Positions 31,795 through 40,698 are shown, counted from the first letter of the stretch. The stretch is DNA of 43,132 nt from CAYQTL01 sp964420405 (GCA_964420405.1 CAYQTL010000033.1:1-43132), one strand, 5' to 3'. The notes: generated by a model not told the origin, from the letters alone. A program made the numbers and translations.

Positions 31795-33459
31795 ATGTCG
31801 AAGCACTTGGCCTGGTGTGCGAGCTTCCTGCTCACTCTGGCGACGGTTTCCGTGACTGCCCGGACGGCGGCCGGGCTGGAGGCCGGCGCGCCGTCGCACG
31901 ACCCCGGCGACCACGACATGGTGGCCACCGATGCCTGGCCTCCGCCGGGCGAGAGCCCGAGCTCCGCCCTCTCCGCGTGCACGCAGGGCCTTGCAGTCGG
32001 CGTGCCCTATGAGGTGCTGATCGGCGGCGCCCAGGCCGGCGCGGCTCATTACATCCATCGCGGTGGCAACGGCCTGTCGACGACCGGCGCCCAGTGGCTC
32101 GACCAGAATCTCCTGGGCGGCGGCGCGGCGGTCGGCGAGCTCTTCGGCGCGACCCTGATCGGCGGCGATTTCGACGGGGACGGTTGCGGCGATCTCGCCA
32201 TCGGAGTTCCGGGTGAGAACGCGACCTCAGGTGCGGTGCACGTCGTCTACGGCGGGTCGGGCGGGCTCAACCCCGGCCGCAGGCAGTGGTTCACCCAGGC
32301 GACCCTCGGGCTCTCCATCGAGAGCACCGATGCTTTCGGCTCGTCCCTGTCAGCCGGGGACTTCGACGGTGACGGCTACGACGACCTGGCGGTCGGCTCC
32401 CCGGGCGAGGACGTGGGGACTGTGGTGGCTGCCGGTGGGTTCAGCGTCATCTACGGTGGACCGGCCGGCCTCTCCGTCACCGGCTGTCAGTGGTTCGACC
32501 AGAACACCGTGGGTCTGTTCCCCGAACCCGACGACAGCTTCGGCAGGCACTCGGGGACCGGCGATTTCGACGGCGACGGCTACGACGACCTCGCGGTGAG
32601 CGCCCCGTGGGAGAGCGTCGGCACCTTCGAGTACGCCGGTGGCTTCGCCGTCGTCTACGGTGGGCCGGGCGGGCTGACGACGAGCGGTTTCCAGTGGTTC
32701 GACCAGGGCGTCCTCGGCCTCACCGTCGAGGCGTGGGACGAGTTCGCCGACGGCGGTTTCGCGGTCGGCGATTTTGACGGCGACGGGTTCGACGACCTCG
32801 CCGTGGGCGCGCCACAGGAAGGGGTGAGCGGCGTCCCGCACGCCGGCGGAACGAGTATCGTCTACGGCGGATCGGGTGGCCTGTCGGTGGCCGGCCGTCA
32901 GTGGTTCGATCAGAACACCCTCGGGCTGGGAATGCAGGAACGGGACTACTTCGGGTTCGCCCTGGCCAGCGCCGACATGGACGGTGACGGCTACGACGAC
33001 CTGGCGATCGGCGTACCGGGCGAAAACTTCGGTGGCGTCGACGATGCCGGTCAGGTCGACGTCCTGTTCGGCGGTCCGTCGGGTCTCTCCACGGCGGGCG
33101 GGGTCTACTTCGACCAGAGCATCCTCGGACTCACGCCGGAGCAGGGCGACTCCTTCGGCAGGAGCTTGGCCGCCGGCGACTTCGACGGCGACCGCTACGC
33201 CGACCTCGCCATCGGTGTGCCCATCGAAGGCGTCACTGGCGCGCCAGAGGCCGGCGGCGTCCACGTTCTCTACGGCGATGCGACCGGCCACTTCCTGCGG
33301 TTGCGCCAGTGGTTTGACCAGAACCTCCCCAACCTGGGTGACACCCCCGAGCCCGGCGACCGATTCGGCTGGTCTCTGGCGGTCGTGACGTCGCCACTGC
33401 TGTTCCGCGACGGCTTCGAGTCGGGCAACACCAGCGCCTGGTCGGGATCCCTACCATGA
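31795..33459 (+). CDS. Secreted FG-GAP (integrin-alpha-like) propeller with DGFESG tail
   Basis: A 554-residue protein. The ATG at 31795 has AAGGAGG 8 bases upstream. A signal peptide (about 1-27) and a linker lead to seven blades. Six carry a calcium-type loop (DFDGDGYDDLAVG and variants); the first blade lacks it, and the last reads DFDGDRYAD. Nearly every blade contains QWFDQNxLGL, a very regular internal repeat. It ends LLFRDGFESGNTSAWSGSLP. It is divergent from the winged-helix/TPR regulator, with 11-bp repeats between them, so it is probably controlled by that protein. Ligand unknown. Confidence 0.93.
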   Translation: MSKHLAWCASFLLTLATVSVTARTAAGLEAGAPSHDPGDHDMVATDAWPPPGESPSSALSACTQGLAVGVPYEVLIGGAQAGAAHYIHRGGNGLSTTGAQWLDQNLLGGGAAVGELFGATLIGGDFDGDGCGDLAIGVPGENATSGAVHVVYGGSGGLNPGRRQWFTQATLGLSIESTDAFGSSLSAGDFDGDGYDDLAVGSPGEDVGTVVAAGGFSVIYGGPAGLSVTGCQWFDQNTVGLFPEPDDSFGRHSGTGDFDGDGYDDLAVSAPWESVGTFEYAGGFAVVYGGPGGLTTSGFQWFDQGVLGLTVEAWDEFADGGFAVGDFDGDGFDDLAVGAPQEGVSGVPHAGGTSIVYGGSGGLSVAGRQWFDQNTLGLGMQERDYFGFALASADMDGDGYDDLAIGVPGENFGGVDDAGQVDVLFGGPSGLSTAGGVYFDQSILGLTPEQGDSFGRSLAAGDFDGDRYADLAIGVPIEGVTGAPEAGGVHVLYGDATGHFLRLRQWFDQNLPNLGDTPEPGDRFGWSLAVVTSPLLFRDGFESGNTSAWSGSLP

Positions 33460-33607
33460 GCGGGTGGTTCGCTCGAGGTGCGGGGCGAAAGGGAGCGCAG
33501 TGCGCTCGCCAGTCAACCGAAGCGGCCCCGGCAGGACTGCCTCCAGGCCCGAGCCCCCGAGCACGCGGCGGGCCTCTGGGCGAGGACATGCCGGGGGAGC
33601 CCGTCTG

Positions 33608-34888
33608 ATGCGCCGCCTGATCCGTCTCGGCGCCGTGCTCGTGCTCGCCGGGGCGGCGACCTTGTGGGGGAGCAGCTCGGCGGCGCTCGAGCGGCAGATC
33701 GTGATCTCGGATGCCGCCGAGAACGAGGTCACGCCTGTCGCCGTGTACAACAGCCAGGACGAGGAGTACCTCGCCGTCTGGTCCAACGATCGCCCGGGCT
33801 GCGACGACATCCGCGCGCAGCGGCTCGCCTGGGACGGCACGCTTCTCGGCGGGCCGTTCTACATCTCCGCCGGGTGCCCGGCCGACCGTCGCGACCCGGA
33901 CGTCGCGTACGACAGCATCGGCAACCAGTACCTCGTCGTGTGGGAGCACTATGACGCCGGCAGCGGGTACAGCATCAAGGGCCGGCGCGTCTCAGCGAGC
34001 GGGCAGGTCCTCGATCCGGCGGACATCGCGATCCGCGGACCGGGCGCCCCGACGTACACGCCGCGCGGTCCCGCCGTCGACTTCGCCTACACGGCGAACC
34101 GCTTCCTGGTGGTGTGGTCGGAGACCTGGCACCCGCTGCCCATCAGCTACTCGGTCAACGCCCAGGTGATGACGGGTGCCGGAGGGCTGGACGGCAGCAT
34201 GTTCGCCGTGTCCAGCTTCAACGTGCTACAGGAGAACGTCGACCTGGCGTACAACCGTGCCATCAACGGCTACCTCGTGGTCTGGGAGTACCTTCCGTCG
34301 AAGCTGCACATCGAGGGACGGATGGTCCACGGCGGAGGAGGAGTCTACGGGACCTTCTCCTTCCAGATAGGAGACGCGGCTACCGCGACGACGGCGCCGC
34401 GGGTGGCCGCCATCCCGGATCCTGCCTCTCCGACGTTCCTGGTGGTCTGGGCGCAAGGTCCCGCGGGAAGCCGGGGGATCCACGGGGCGGTGGTGTGGGG
34501 GTGGAGTGGGTGGAACATCGACAGTCCGATCTCCCCGCTCAGCCCGCTCGACCCCTCCGCACCCGCCGTCGCCGCCCGCGAGTCGGACCGGCGCCACTAT
34601 GTCGCCTGGCGCCACCCCCTGGGACCGGTCGACGTGCCGATCATGGGACGTTTCCTTTCATTCGACATGGGTTACGTGGGTCTGGCGAGGACCTATGGCG
34701 GCACCGCGGCCGACCACCCGACGGTGGCGGCAGGCGCCGGGGGGCTCATCCTGGTGGCGTGGCAGGACCAGCCGCTCGGCGCCACGAACACCAACATCTA
34801 CGGGTACGTCGGTATGGGTCGGCCGGAGATATTCAGCGACGGGTTCGAGTCGGGCGACGTGTCGCGCTGGTCCTCGGTCGCTCCCTGA
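33608..34888 (+). CDS. Secreted YLVVW-repeat protein with DGFESG tail
   Basis: A 426-residue protein. The ATG at 33608 has GGGGGAG 8 bases upstream and begins a signal peptide (MRRLIRLGAVLVLAGAATLW). Repeats of about 55 residues contain YLAVWSND, YLVVWEHYD, FLVVWSETW, YLVVWEYLP, FLVVWAQGP and ILVAWQDQP, several with IRAQRL or IKGRRV strands, consistent with a beta-propeller. It ends IFSDGFESGDVSRWSSVAP. It follows the FG-GAP gene by about 150 bases, and the ribosome site suggests independent translation. No enzymatic motif is visible. Confidence 0.9.
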   Translation: MRRLIRLGAVLVLAGAATLWGSSSAALERQIVISDAAENEVTPVAVYNSQDEEYLAVWSNDRPGCDDIRAQRLAWDGTLLGGPFYISAGCPADRRDPDVAYDSIGNQYLVVWEHYDAGSGYSIKGRRVSASGQVLDPADIAIRGPGAPTYTPRGPAVDFAYTANRFLVVWSETWHPLPISYSVNAQVMTGAGGLDGSMFAVSSFNVLQENVDLAYNRAINGYLVVWEYLPSKLHIEGRMVHGGGGVYGTFSFQIGDAATATTAPRVAAIPDPASPTFLVVWAQGPAGSRGIHGAVVWGWSGWNIDSPISPLSPLDPSAPAVAARESDRRHYVAWRHPLGPVDVPIMGRFLSFDMGYVGLARTYGGTAADHPTVAAGAGGLILVAWQDQPLGATNTNIYGYVGMGRPEIFSDGFESGDVSRWSSVAP

Positions 34889-34890
34889 AC

Positions 34891-34907
34891 GACCGCGGCC
34901 GGCGGTC
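34891..34907 (+). terminator. Stem-loop directly after the YLVVW-repeat gene
   Basis: GACCGC-GGCCG-GCGGTC is a perfect 6-bp stem starting 2 bases after the stop codon. There is no T-tract, so termination is uncertain. Confidence 0.35.
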
Positions 34908-35134
34908 ATCGAGCCATCCATGTCCAGCACGGTGCCGAAATCGAGAAGGGACTCTCTGCCCCCTGTGGACCAGGCTCGCGGATCAGCGGCCGACAGCTCG
35001 GAGCTGGCACGAGCCGTCCGCGAAACGGAGGAGCCGCCGTACGGCGCGGACCTGAACCTGGAACCACCTCCCTGCCAGAGGCGGGCTGGTGCTGCTCGAG
35101 GCCGTTTCTCCGAGCGGGTTCTCCTTTCCCCAGG

Positions 35135-35143
35135 TGGTATCAT
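35135..35143 (+). promoter_or_regulatory. Candidate extended -10 promoter
   Basis: TGG-TATCAT fits a TGn-extended -10 element 45 bases before the next start codon, without a recognisable -35 box. Confidence 0.35.
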
Positions 35144-35187
35144 CGAACGTGCTGGAATCGACACGACAGCGTGTCCGGGAGGCTCCG

Positions 35188-38100
35188 ATGGGGCGACTGG
35201 GCAGGGTGTTCCGTGGGGGCCTCGGCGTCGCCGCCCTTGTCGCCGGTGTGCCGGTCGCGGTCGCCGCGACGGGCCCCACGCCAGCCCAGGTGCTGCTCCG
35301 CGAGTTCGCGGAGGTCGCCGGTCACATTCGCCTGGTGCCGGCCGCGGCACACACCGAGGGGCTGGAGGGGACGACCTGGCGCACCGACCTCGAGCTTCAC
35401 AACCCGGGGGGCGCCCCGGCATCCGGATACCTGTTCTTCCTGAGGACCGGCAGGGACAACAGCGAGGTGGTCGGCAGGCCCGTGAGCGTCGGCGCGGGCG
35501 TCTCCCTGCGGCTGTCCGACGTCGTCCTGGGCACCTTCGGCGAGCCCCGGGCCACGGGCGCGATTCTCGTCGGCACGGACTCGGAGCTGATCGTCACGTC
35601 GCGCACGTTCAACGACGACGAGTCGGGGAGCTACGGCCAGTACGTGGAGGGCTGCGCGTACGGCGACGCACTGGCGACGGGCGATGCGGCGAGGCTGATC
35701 CAGCTCGTCCAGAACGCCGCGTTCCGGACCAACCTGGGGATCGTCAACGCTGGTCCGACCGGGCTCTACGTGGACGTCGACTTCTCCCGCAACGACGGCC
35801 GCCGGCTCGGCTCCCGGCGGTACTGGGTGGGACCGTTCATGCACGTCCAGGACGTCGAGGTGCTGACCCACCTGACGAGCGGTGACGTCGACGGCGCCTG
35901 GGCCGTGGTCTCGAGCGGCACGCCCGGCGCCCGCTTCTTCGTCTACGCCTCGGTGGCGGACAACCGGACGGGTGATCCCACGCTCGTGGTCCCGGCGCCG
36001 GTCTGCTCGGAGAAACCCGTCTACCTGCCCGGCGCCGCCCGCGTCGAGGGCTACGCGGGCACCGCCTGGCGGACCGATCTCGAGGTCCACAACCCTGGGA
36101 CCACCCAGGCACGGTTCACGGTGGCCATGCTCCTGCGGGACGAGGCGAACGCGACGCCCGAGCAGCGCTCGTTCAGCCTCGACGGCGGCCGTTCCCTCCG
36201 CTTCGCCGACGTCCTCGCGTCGGTGTTCGGCGTCGAGGACGGCCGCGCGGCCACCCTTCGCATCACCCCCGACCTGGGCCGGTTCGTCGCCGTCCAGCGC
36301 ACCTACAACGACCAGCCGACCGGGACCTTCGGCCAGTTCATGGCGGCCGCGCCGGAGGATGCCGCCGTGCCCCACGGGCAGACGGCCTGCATCGTGCAGC
36401 TCTCCCAGTCGGCGTCCGACAGCGGCGGGTTCCGCACGAACCTGGGCCTGGTGAACGCCACCGGCGATCCGATCGCCATCACCGCCGAGCTGTACCGTGC
36501 GGACGGCCTGCTGCTGGGGAGCAGGAGCTACTCACTGCCGGCGTACGGCTACCGACAGGACGACCGGGTCTTCCGGCGGGTGACGGCGGGCGACGTGGAG
36601 GACGGGTACGCGCTGCTCCGGACGACGACCGCGGGCGGGCGGTTCCTCGCCTACGCGTCCGTCGTCGACAACCTCTCCGGGGATCCGATCGCGATTCCCG
36701 CCCGCCTCACCGGGCCGCCCACGTGCAGCTACGCCGTGACCCCGCCGAGGCGTTCCCACGGAGCGGGGGCGGAGACCGGGGGCTTCACGATCGAGGCCCC
36801 GGCCGGCTGTGGCTGGACGCCGGCGCCGTCGGCCTCGTGGGTCCAGATCACCGGCCCCACGAGCGGCAGCGGGAACGGGAGCGTGGGGTACCGCGTCGAG
36901 GCGAACCCCGCCTCGTCGCCGCGGACCGCCACCATCGATGTGCCGGGGCCGCCCCCCGTGGGCCCGACCTTCGAGCGGGCCGGAGGCGCGACCTTCACAG
37001 TCAGGCAAGCGGGCCGGGAGTGTACCTACGCCCTCGAGCCGACGGGCCGCACCCATGGTCCGGGTGAGGAGACCGGCGCCTTCACGGTCGAGACGCCGGC
37101 AGGTTGCACCTGGACGGCGAACCCGACCGCGTCGTGGATCCAGGTGACGGACGGGGCCAGCGGCAGCGGGCGCGGGACCGTGCAGTACCGGCTCGAGGCG
37201 AACCCCCGCCCGTCGTCGCGGACCCACAGCATCGTGGTGCACGGGGTGGCGTTCACCATCACCCAGGCGGGGCAGGAGTGCAGCTACACCCTCACTCCGA
37301 CCGGCCGCGCCCACGGCACCGGGGCGGAGACCGGGAGCTTCACCGTCACCGCGCCGTCGGGCTGCTCGTGGGCGGCGAACGCGACGGCCTCGTGGATCCA
37401 GGTCACGGGCGGGTCGAGCGGCAGCGGCAACGGCACCGTGAGCTACAGCCTGGAGGCCAACCCCCAGACCTGGACGCGGTCCGCCGCGATCCTCGTGCAC
37501 GGGGTTCCGTTCACGATCACCCAGGAAGGACGGACGTGCAGCTACATCCTGGCGCCGACCGGGCGCTTCCACGGATCCGGTTCGGAGACCGGGAGCTTCA
37601 CCGTCACGGCGCCGTCGGGATGCGCCTGGAGCGCGAACGCCGGCGCCCTGTGGATCGAGGTCACGGACGGGTCGAGCGGCAGCGGCAACGGCACCGTGAG
37701 CTACCGCGTCGAGGCCAACGCCGGTCCCGACCGGGCCGCCGGCGTCATGGTGAACGGGGCGCCGTTCGCCGTGACCCAGGAGGGTGCGGGCGAGATCCGG
37801 GTGATGCTCCCGGGGGGCGTGCCGCTGCTCATGGTGCGCATCCCGGCCGGCACGTTCCAGATGGGCTCACCGTCGACCGAAAGGGGCCGCGAGGCCGGCC
37901 CTGGACAGACCGGGTCCGAGACGCTCCACCCGGTGACGTTGACGCGGGACTACTACGTCGGGAAGTACGAGGTGACCCAGCGGCAGTGGCGCGCCGTCAT
38001 GGGCTCGAACCCGCCCTCGGAGTGCGGCAGCCACGGGACCGGGAACGACTACCCGGCGTACTGCCTCTCCTGGAACGACATCTGTGGGGGAGCGACGGGC

Positions 38101-38583
38101 GATTCCTGCGCGCCTTCGAGCTTCATCGGGAAACTGAACGCCGCCCTCGGGACCGGCTCCTTCCGGATGCCGACCGACGCGGAGTGGGAGCGTGCCGCGC
38201 GGGCCGGCACGACGACGCGGTTCGCACACGGCGACGTGCTCGACTGCGACGACGCGTGCGGCGCCTGCGCCGCGCACTCCGCGCACATGTGGTGGTGCGG
38301 CAATGCCGGCGGCAGGACGCAGCCGGTCGGCCGCAAGGCGGCGAACGCCTGGGGGCTGCACGACGTCCACGGCAACGTCGCCGAGTGGGTGGCCGACTGG
38401 TACGCGCCGTTTTCCTCGTCCGCGGCCACCGACCCGACCGGACCCGTGACGGGCTCCCTCCGGGTGATGCGCAGCGGCGCCTTCATCGTCGAAGCCTCGT
38501 GGTGTCGCTCCGCCGAGCGCGAGAGCCCATCTCCAGACCTCCGCTACCAGTTCAGCGGCTTCCGCCTGGCGAGGTCGCCGTGA
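35188..38583 (+). CDS. Secreted VPAVAH-module / BACON / SUMF1-domain protein
   Basis: A 1131-residue protein. The ATG at 35188 has GGGAGG 5 bases upstream; a signal peptide spans about 1-30. Two modules of about 225 residues (47-271 and 277-509) share WRTDLE[LV]HNPG, FRTNLG[IL]VN and VVDN or VADN with GDP with the LVIVD protein. Four BACON-type Ig domains start near residues 513, 612, 698 and 784, each with C-[ST]-Y, GCxW and SGSGNG. A C-terminal SUMF1/formylglycine-generating-enzyme-like domain (about 871-1131) has IPAGTFQMGSP, RMPTDAEWERAARAG, GLHDVHGNVAEWVADW and GFRLARSP. Only one Cys is seen in the SWCRSAER motif, where true FGEs have two active-site cysteines nearby, so catalysis is doubtful. 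No DGFESG tail. Confidence 0.92.
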   Translation: MGRLGRVFRGGLGVAALVAGVPVAVAATGPTPAQVLLREFAEVAGHIRLVPAAAHTEGLEGTTWRTDLELHNPGGAPASGYLFFLRTGRDNSEVVGRPVSVGAGVSLRLSDVVLGTFGEPRATGAILVGTDSELIVTSRTFNDDESGSYGQYVEGCAYGDALATGDAARLIQLVQNAAFRTNLGIVNAGPTGLYVDVDFSRNDGRRLGSRRYWVGPFMHVQDVEVLTHLTSGDVDGAWAVVSSGTPGARFFVYASVADNRTGDPTLVVPAPVCSEKPVYLPGAARVEGYAGTAWRTDLEVHNPGTTQARFTVAMLLRDEANATPEQRSFSLDGGRSLRFADVLASVFGVEDGRAATLRITPDLGRFVAVQRTYNDQPTGTFGQFMAAAPEDAAVPHGQTACIVQLSQSASDSGGFRTNLGLVNATGDPIAITAELYRADGLLLGSRSYSLPAYGYRQDDRVFRRVTAGDVEDGYALLRTTTAGGRFLAYASVVDNLSGDPIAIPARLTGPPTCSYAVTPPRRSHGAGAETGGFTIEAPAGCGWTPAPSASWVQITGPTSGSGNGSVGYRVEANPASSPRTATIDVPGPPPVGPTFERAGGATFTVRQAGRECTYALEPTGRTHGPGEETGAFTVETPAGCTWTANPTASWIQVTDGASGSGRGTVQYRLEANPRPSSRTHSIVVHGVAFTITQAGQECSYTLTPTGRAHGTGAETGSFTVTAPSGCSWAANATASWIQVTGGSSGSGNGTVSYSLEANPQTWTRSAAILVHGVPFTITQEGRTCSYILAPTGRFHGSGSETGSFTVTAPSGCAWSANAGALWIEVTDGSSGSGNGTVSYRVEANAGPDRAAGVMVNGAPFAVTQEGAGEIRVMLPGGVPLLMVRIPAGTFQMGSPSTERGREAGPGQTGSETLHPVTLTRDYYVGKYEVTQRQWRAVMGSNPPSECGSHGTGNDYPAYCLSWNDICGGATGDSCAPSSFIGKLNAALGTGSFRMPTDAEWERAARAGTTTRFAHGDVLDCDDACGACAAHSAHMWWCGNAGGRTQPVGRKAANAWGLHDVHGNVAEWVADWYAPFSSSAATDPTGPVTGSLRVMRSGAFIVEASWCRSAERESPSPDLRYQFSGFRLARSP

Positions 38584-38836
38584 CCGGGACGGCGTGCGCA
38601 CGGACCCCGACGAAGGCCGGCCGATTGGGGCACGGGCGGGCGAAGCGCGGCACGGCGAGACATCCGAGCAGGGTGGGGACCGATCTCCCACGCTCGCTGA
38701 ACGCACCCCGCTGAAGAACAGCTTGCAGGTCGTCAGGGTGGTGGCTGGCGGTGCCGGGCCCGACGACCCGGTGGTCCTCCGGGCTCCGCGAGGACGACGT
38801 CGACCCGAGCGACCCGGAGGTCAGCAGGGGGATATC

Positions 38837-38845
38837 TGTTAGGAT
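38837..38845 (+). promoter_or_regulatory. Candidate extended -10 promoter
   Basis: TGT-TAGGAT in a locally AT-rich patch is a TGn-extended -10 candidate 60 bases before the GTG start at 38905. Confidence 0.35.
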
Positions 38846-38865
38846 TTGCCTCGTTCGTTCGGCAA

Positions 38866-38882
38866 AGCCCTCGACGAGGGCT
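38866..38882. promoter_or_regulatory. 17-bp perfect inverted repeat in a 5' leader
   Basis: AGCCCTCG-A-CGAGGGCT is a perfect 8-bp palindrome between the candidate promoter and the ribosome site of the next gene. It may be an operator or an RNA hairpin controlling translation. Confidence 0.4.
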
Positions 38883-38904
38883 GCGGGAGACCGGGGAGGC
38901 CGAG

Positions 38905-40085
38905 GTGGCACTGGACGCACGTCGATTCGGTGTTGTTCTCGTCGTACTGTGCTGCATGGGGGAGCTCGTCGCAGGCTCTCCTGCCGCAGGCGGATCCCCG
39001 GCCAACGGCTCCACGCAGGCGGATCTCGCGAAGTCTCCCGGTGCAGCCACGGTTGCCGGTCGCTGGAACGATCGGAGCGGTGCGGGATCCTCACGGACGA
39101 CGACCGCCTCCCCTTGGGTCACGCCGCTGAAGATCGACTTCGGCCCGGTGGGGGTGGGGAGCACGAGCGCGGTGCTGACGGCGACGATTACCAACACCGG
39201 CAGCACCGTTCTGGACGGCTTCGCCGGCGGGGGTGTGGGGCGCCGTTCTCTGCCGGTCAAAACTGTGCGTCGGGAGTCCCTCCCGGAAGCAGCTGCCAGT
39301 ACTTCTTCTCGTTCTCGCCGACGGCGGTCGGCGCCTTCTCGGCCACGTCGTCCACGACCACGAGCGCCGGGCCGTTCTCGATCGAGCTGCAGGGCGAGGG
39401 GATCGGCGCCCGGGTGCACGCAGAAGCGCTCTCCCTGGACTTCGGATCCGTCTACGCCGGTTCGTCGGCGGATGTCCAGAGTGTCACGATCCACAACACC
39501 CGTGCCGCGATCCTCGAGGGCTTCGCCGGCGGCGGCGTCGGGGCGCCGTTCAGCGCCACACAGAACTGCGCCCCGGAGCTCGATCCCTCGGAGACGTGCG
39601 AGCTCTTCTACGGCTTCAGTCCCACCGAGGCCGGTGTGTTCACCGCCACCTCGACGGTGTCGAACTCGGCCGGCTCGGTTTCGATCGAGCTCCGCGGCGA
39701 AGGCGTCGGAGCAGACCTCAGCATGACGCCGCTGGTGCTCGACTTCGGTCCGGTTCCGGTCGGGACGAGTGGGACGAGCCAGGTCGTCACGGTGCGGAAC
39801 ACGGGGCTCGCGGTCCTGGACGGCTTCGCCGGTGGGGGAGTGGCCGCGCCCTTCAGTGCGAGTCAGAGCTGCTCGTCCGGCGTCGCCCCTGGTGACACCT
39901 GTCAGATCTTCTACAACTTCCACCCGACCGAAGAAGGTCTGTTCACCGCGACGTCCAATGTCGGAACAAACGCCGGCGGGTTCACGATCGAGCTGATCGG
40001 AGGTGTGGACCCGACCATCTTCGACGACGGTTTCGAAAGCGGTGATACCGACGCCTGGTCGTCCGCGATGACTGCGCCCCGTTGA
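38905..40085 (+). CDS. Secreted choice-of-anchor-D repeat protein with DGFESG tail, frameshifted
   Basis: The GTG at 38905 has GGGGAGG 5 bases upstream and starts a signal peptide (FGVVLVVLCCMGELVAG). Three ASH/anchor-D type units follow, each with LxxDFG.V..G, a VTI.NTG strand, L[DE]GFAGGGV, APFSA, C...P..TC and F.F.PTE.G.FTATS. The coding frame changes inside the first unit: the G run at 39237-39240 is one base too short to continue into GAPFSAGQNC, which lies in the next frame. Adding one G restores an unbroken protein of about 393 residues ending IFDDGFESGDTDAWSSAMTAPR. The shift may be an assembly error, a recent mutation or slippage-based phase variation. Its homopolymer setting makes error the simplest explanation. 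Confidence 0.8.
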
Positions 40086-40194
40086 GATCCTGTCCTGGAG
40101 TCGCGGCGGAGATCCAGACGATGACACCGCCGCTGCGGGGTACCGCCCTTTGCGCAACGGCGTCGTGGCCGATGTCCGCCTGGCTGATGAGCTG

Positions 40195-40581
40195 TCAGGC
40201 GAGCTGCAGGTCCGTGCGGCGGAAGTCCTCGCCGGTACACAGCAGCGGCTGGTGGGCCAGAGTGGCTGTGGCGTAGCTCATGCAATCGCCGAAGTCGAGG
40301 GACGCCACGTGACGGCCCTTGCCGAACTTCATCCAGGCGTCCACCGCTGTCCGGTAGTGGGCTTCGCCGAAGGGGACGACCTCGATCGACGCCTCGTCGA
40401 GCAACCGGGCGAGCAGCGTCCGGGCATCCCGACCGAGCCGCGCGGACAGGACGATCGCGGTCTCCGCCAGGGTCGGCGCGCCGATTCCCGCGTGATCGAC
40501 CGCGCCCAGCTTCCCGATCAGCTCGTCACAGCCGGGCTCCGCCAGGACGATGGCGACGATCGCCGAGCTGTCGACGATCAT
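40195..40581 (-). CDS. vapC: VapC-family PIN-domain toxin (ribonuclease), without intact antitoxin
   Basis: A 128-residue PIN-domain protein of usual VapC length. It starts MIVDSSAIVAI with the first acidic residue at Asp4; others are Glu40 (PTLAETAIV), Asp99 (LDFGDCMSYA) and Asp119 or Asp124 (GEDFRRTDL). These residues bind the metal of VapC RNases. The ATG overlaps by 4 bases (ATGA) the stop of a frame ending EFGYGSHGV, like the C-terminus of many VapB antitoxins, but the rest of vapB is missing. The toxin should therefore be uncontrolled unless another antitoxin acts or it is inactive or unexpressed. Confidence 0.88.
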   Translation of the reverse strand: MIVDSSAIVAIVLAEPGCDELIGKLGAVDHAGIGAPTLAETAIVLSARLGRDARTLLARLLDEASIEVVPFGEAHYRTAVDAWMKFGKGRHVASLDFGDCMSYATATLAHQPLLCTGEDFRRTDLQLA

Positions 40582-40607
40582 ACGCCGTGGCTTCCGTAGC
40601 CGAACTC
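40578..40607 (-). pseudogene. C-terminal relic of the VapB antitoxin
   Basis: The last nine codons before the TGA read EFGYGSHGV, close to the E-I-L-G-Y-G-x-x-G-V ending of VapB partners of this VapC type, and the ATGA coupling to vapC is kept. Upstream codons do not encode an antitoxin-like sequence in any frame. Confidence 0.5.
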
Positions 40608-40646
40608 CGTCGTTTTCGACGACGTGGCCGGCGTCCGCGACTTGAT

Positions 40647-40698
40647 GGGCGCGTCACGACGGCACGGCGCACGGCTCGAAGATCGCCATCCGCACCCG
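40647..40698. repeat. Dispersed repeat of about 50 bp, copy 1
   Basis: The block starting GGGCGCGTCACGACGGCA recurs in the same orientation at 42543-42594 with about 85% identity. It sits immediately upstream of the vapB break point. Possibly an end of a mobile element; no transposase matches it directly. Confidence 0.45.

Larger units (their letters stand above)
38584..38904. other. Intergenic region with promoter-like and palindromic elements
   Basis: 321 bases between the SUMF1-domain gene and the frameshifted anchor-D gene. The left 240 bases show nothing recognisable; the right end holds a candidate extended -10 box and a perfect inverted repeat. Confidence 0.5.

Noticed and set aside
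33458..33474. Stem-loop terminator after the FG-GAP gene
   Set aside because: Only a 5-bp stem with a 7-base loop and no T-tract; too weak.
37800..38583. Active formylglycine-generating enzyme with a sulfatase substrate
   Set aside because: Only one Cys is seen in the active-site motif region, and no sulfatase is encoded in the window.
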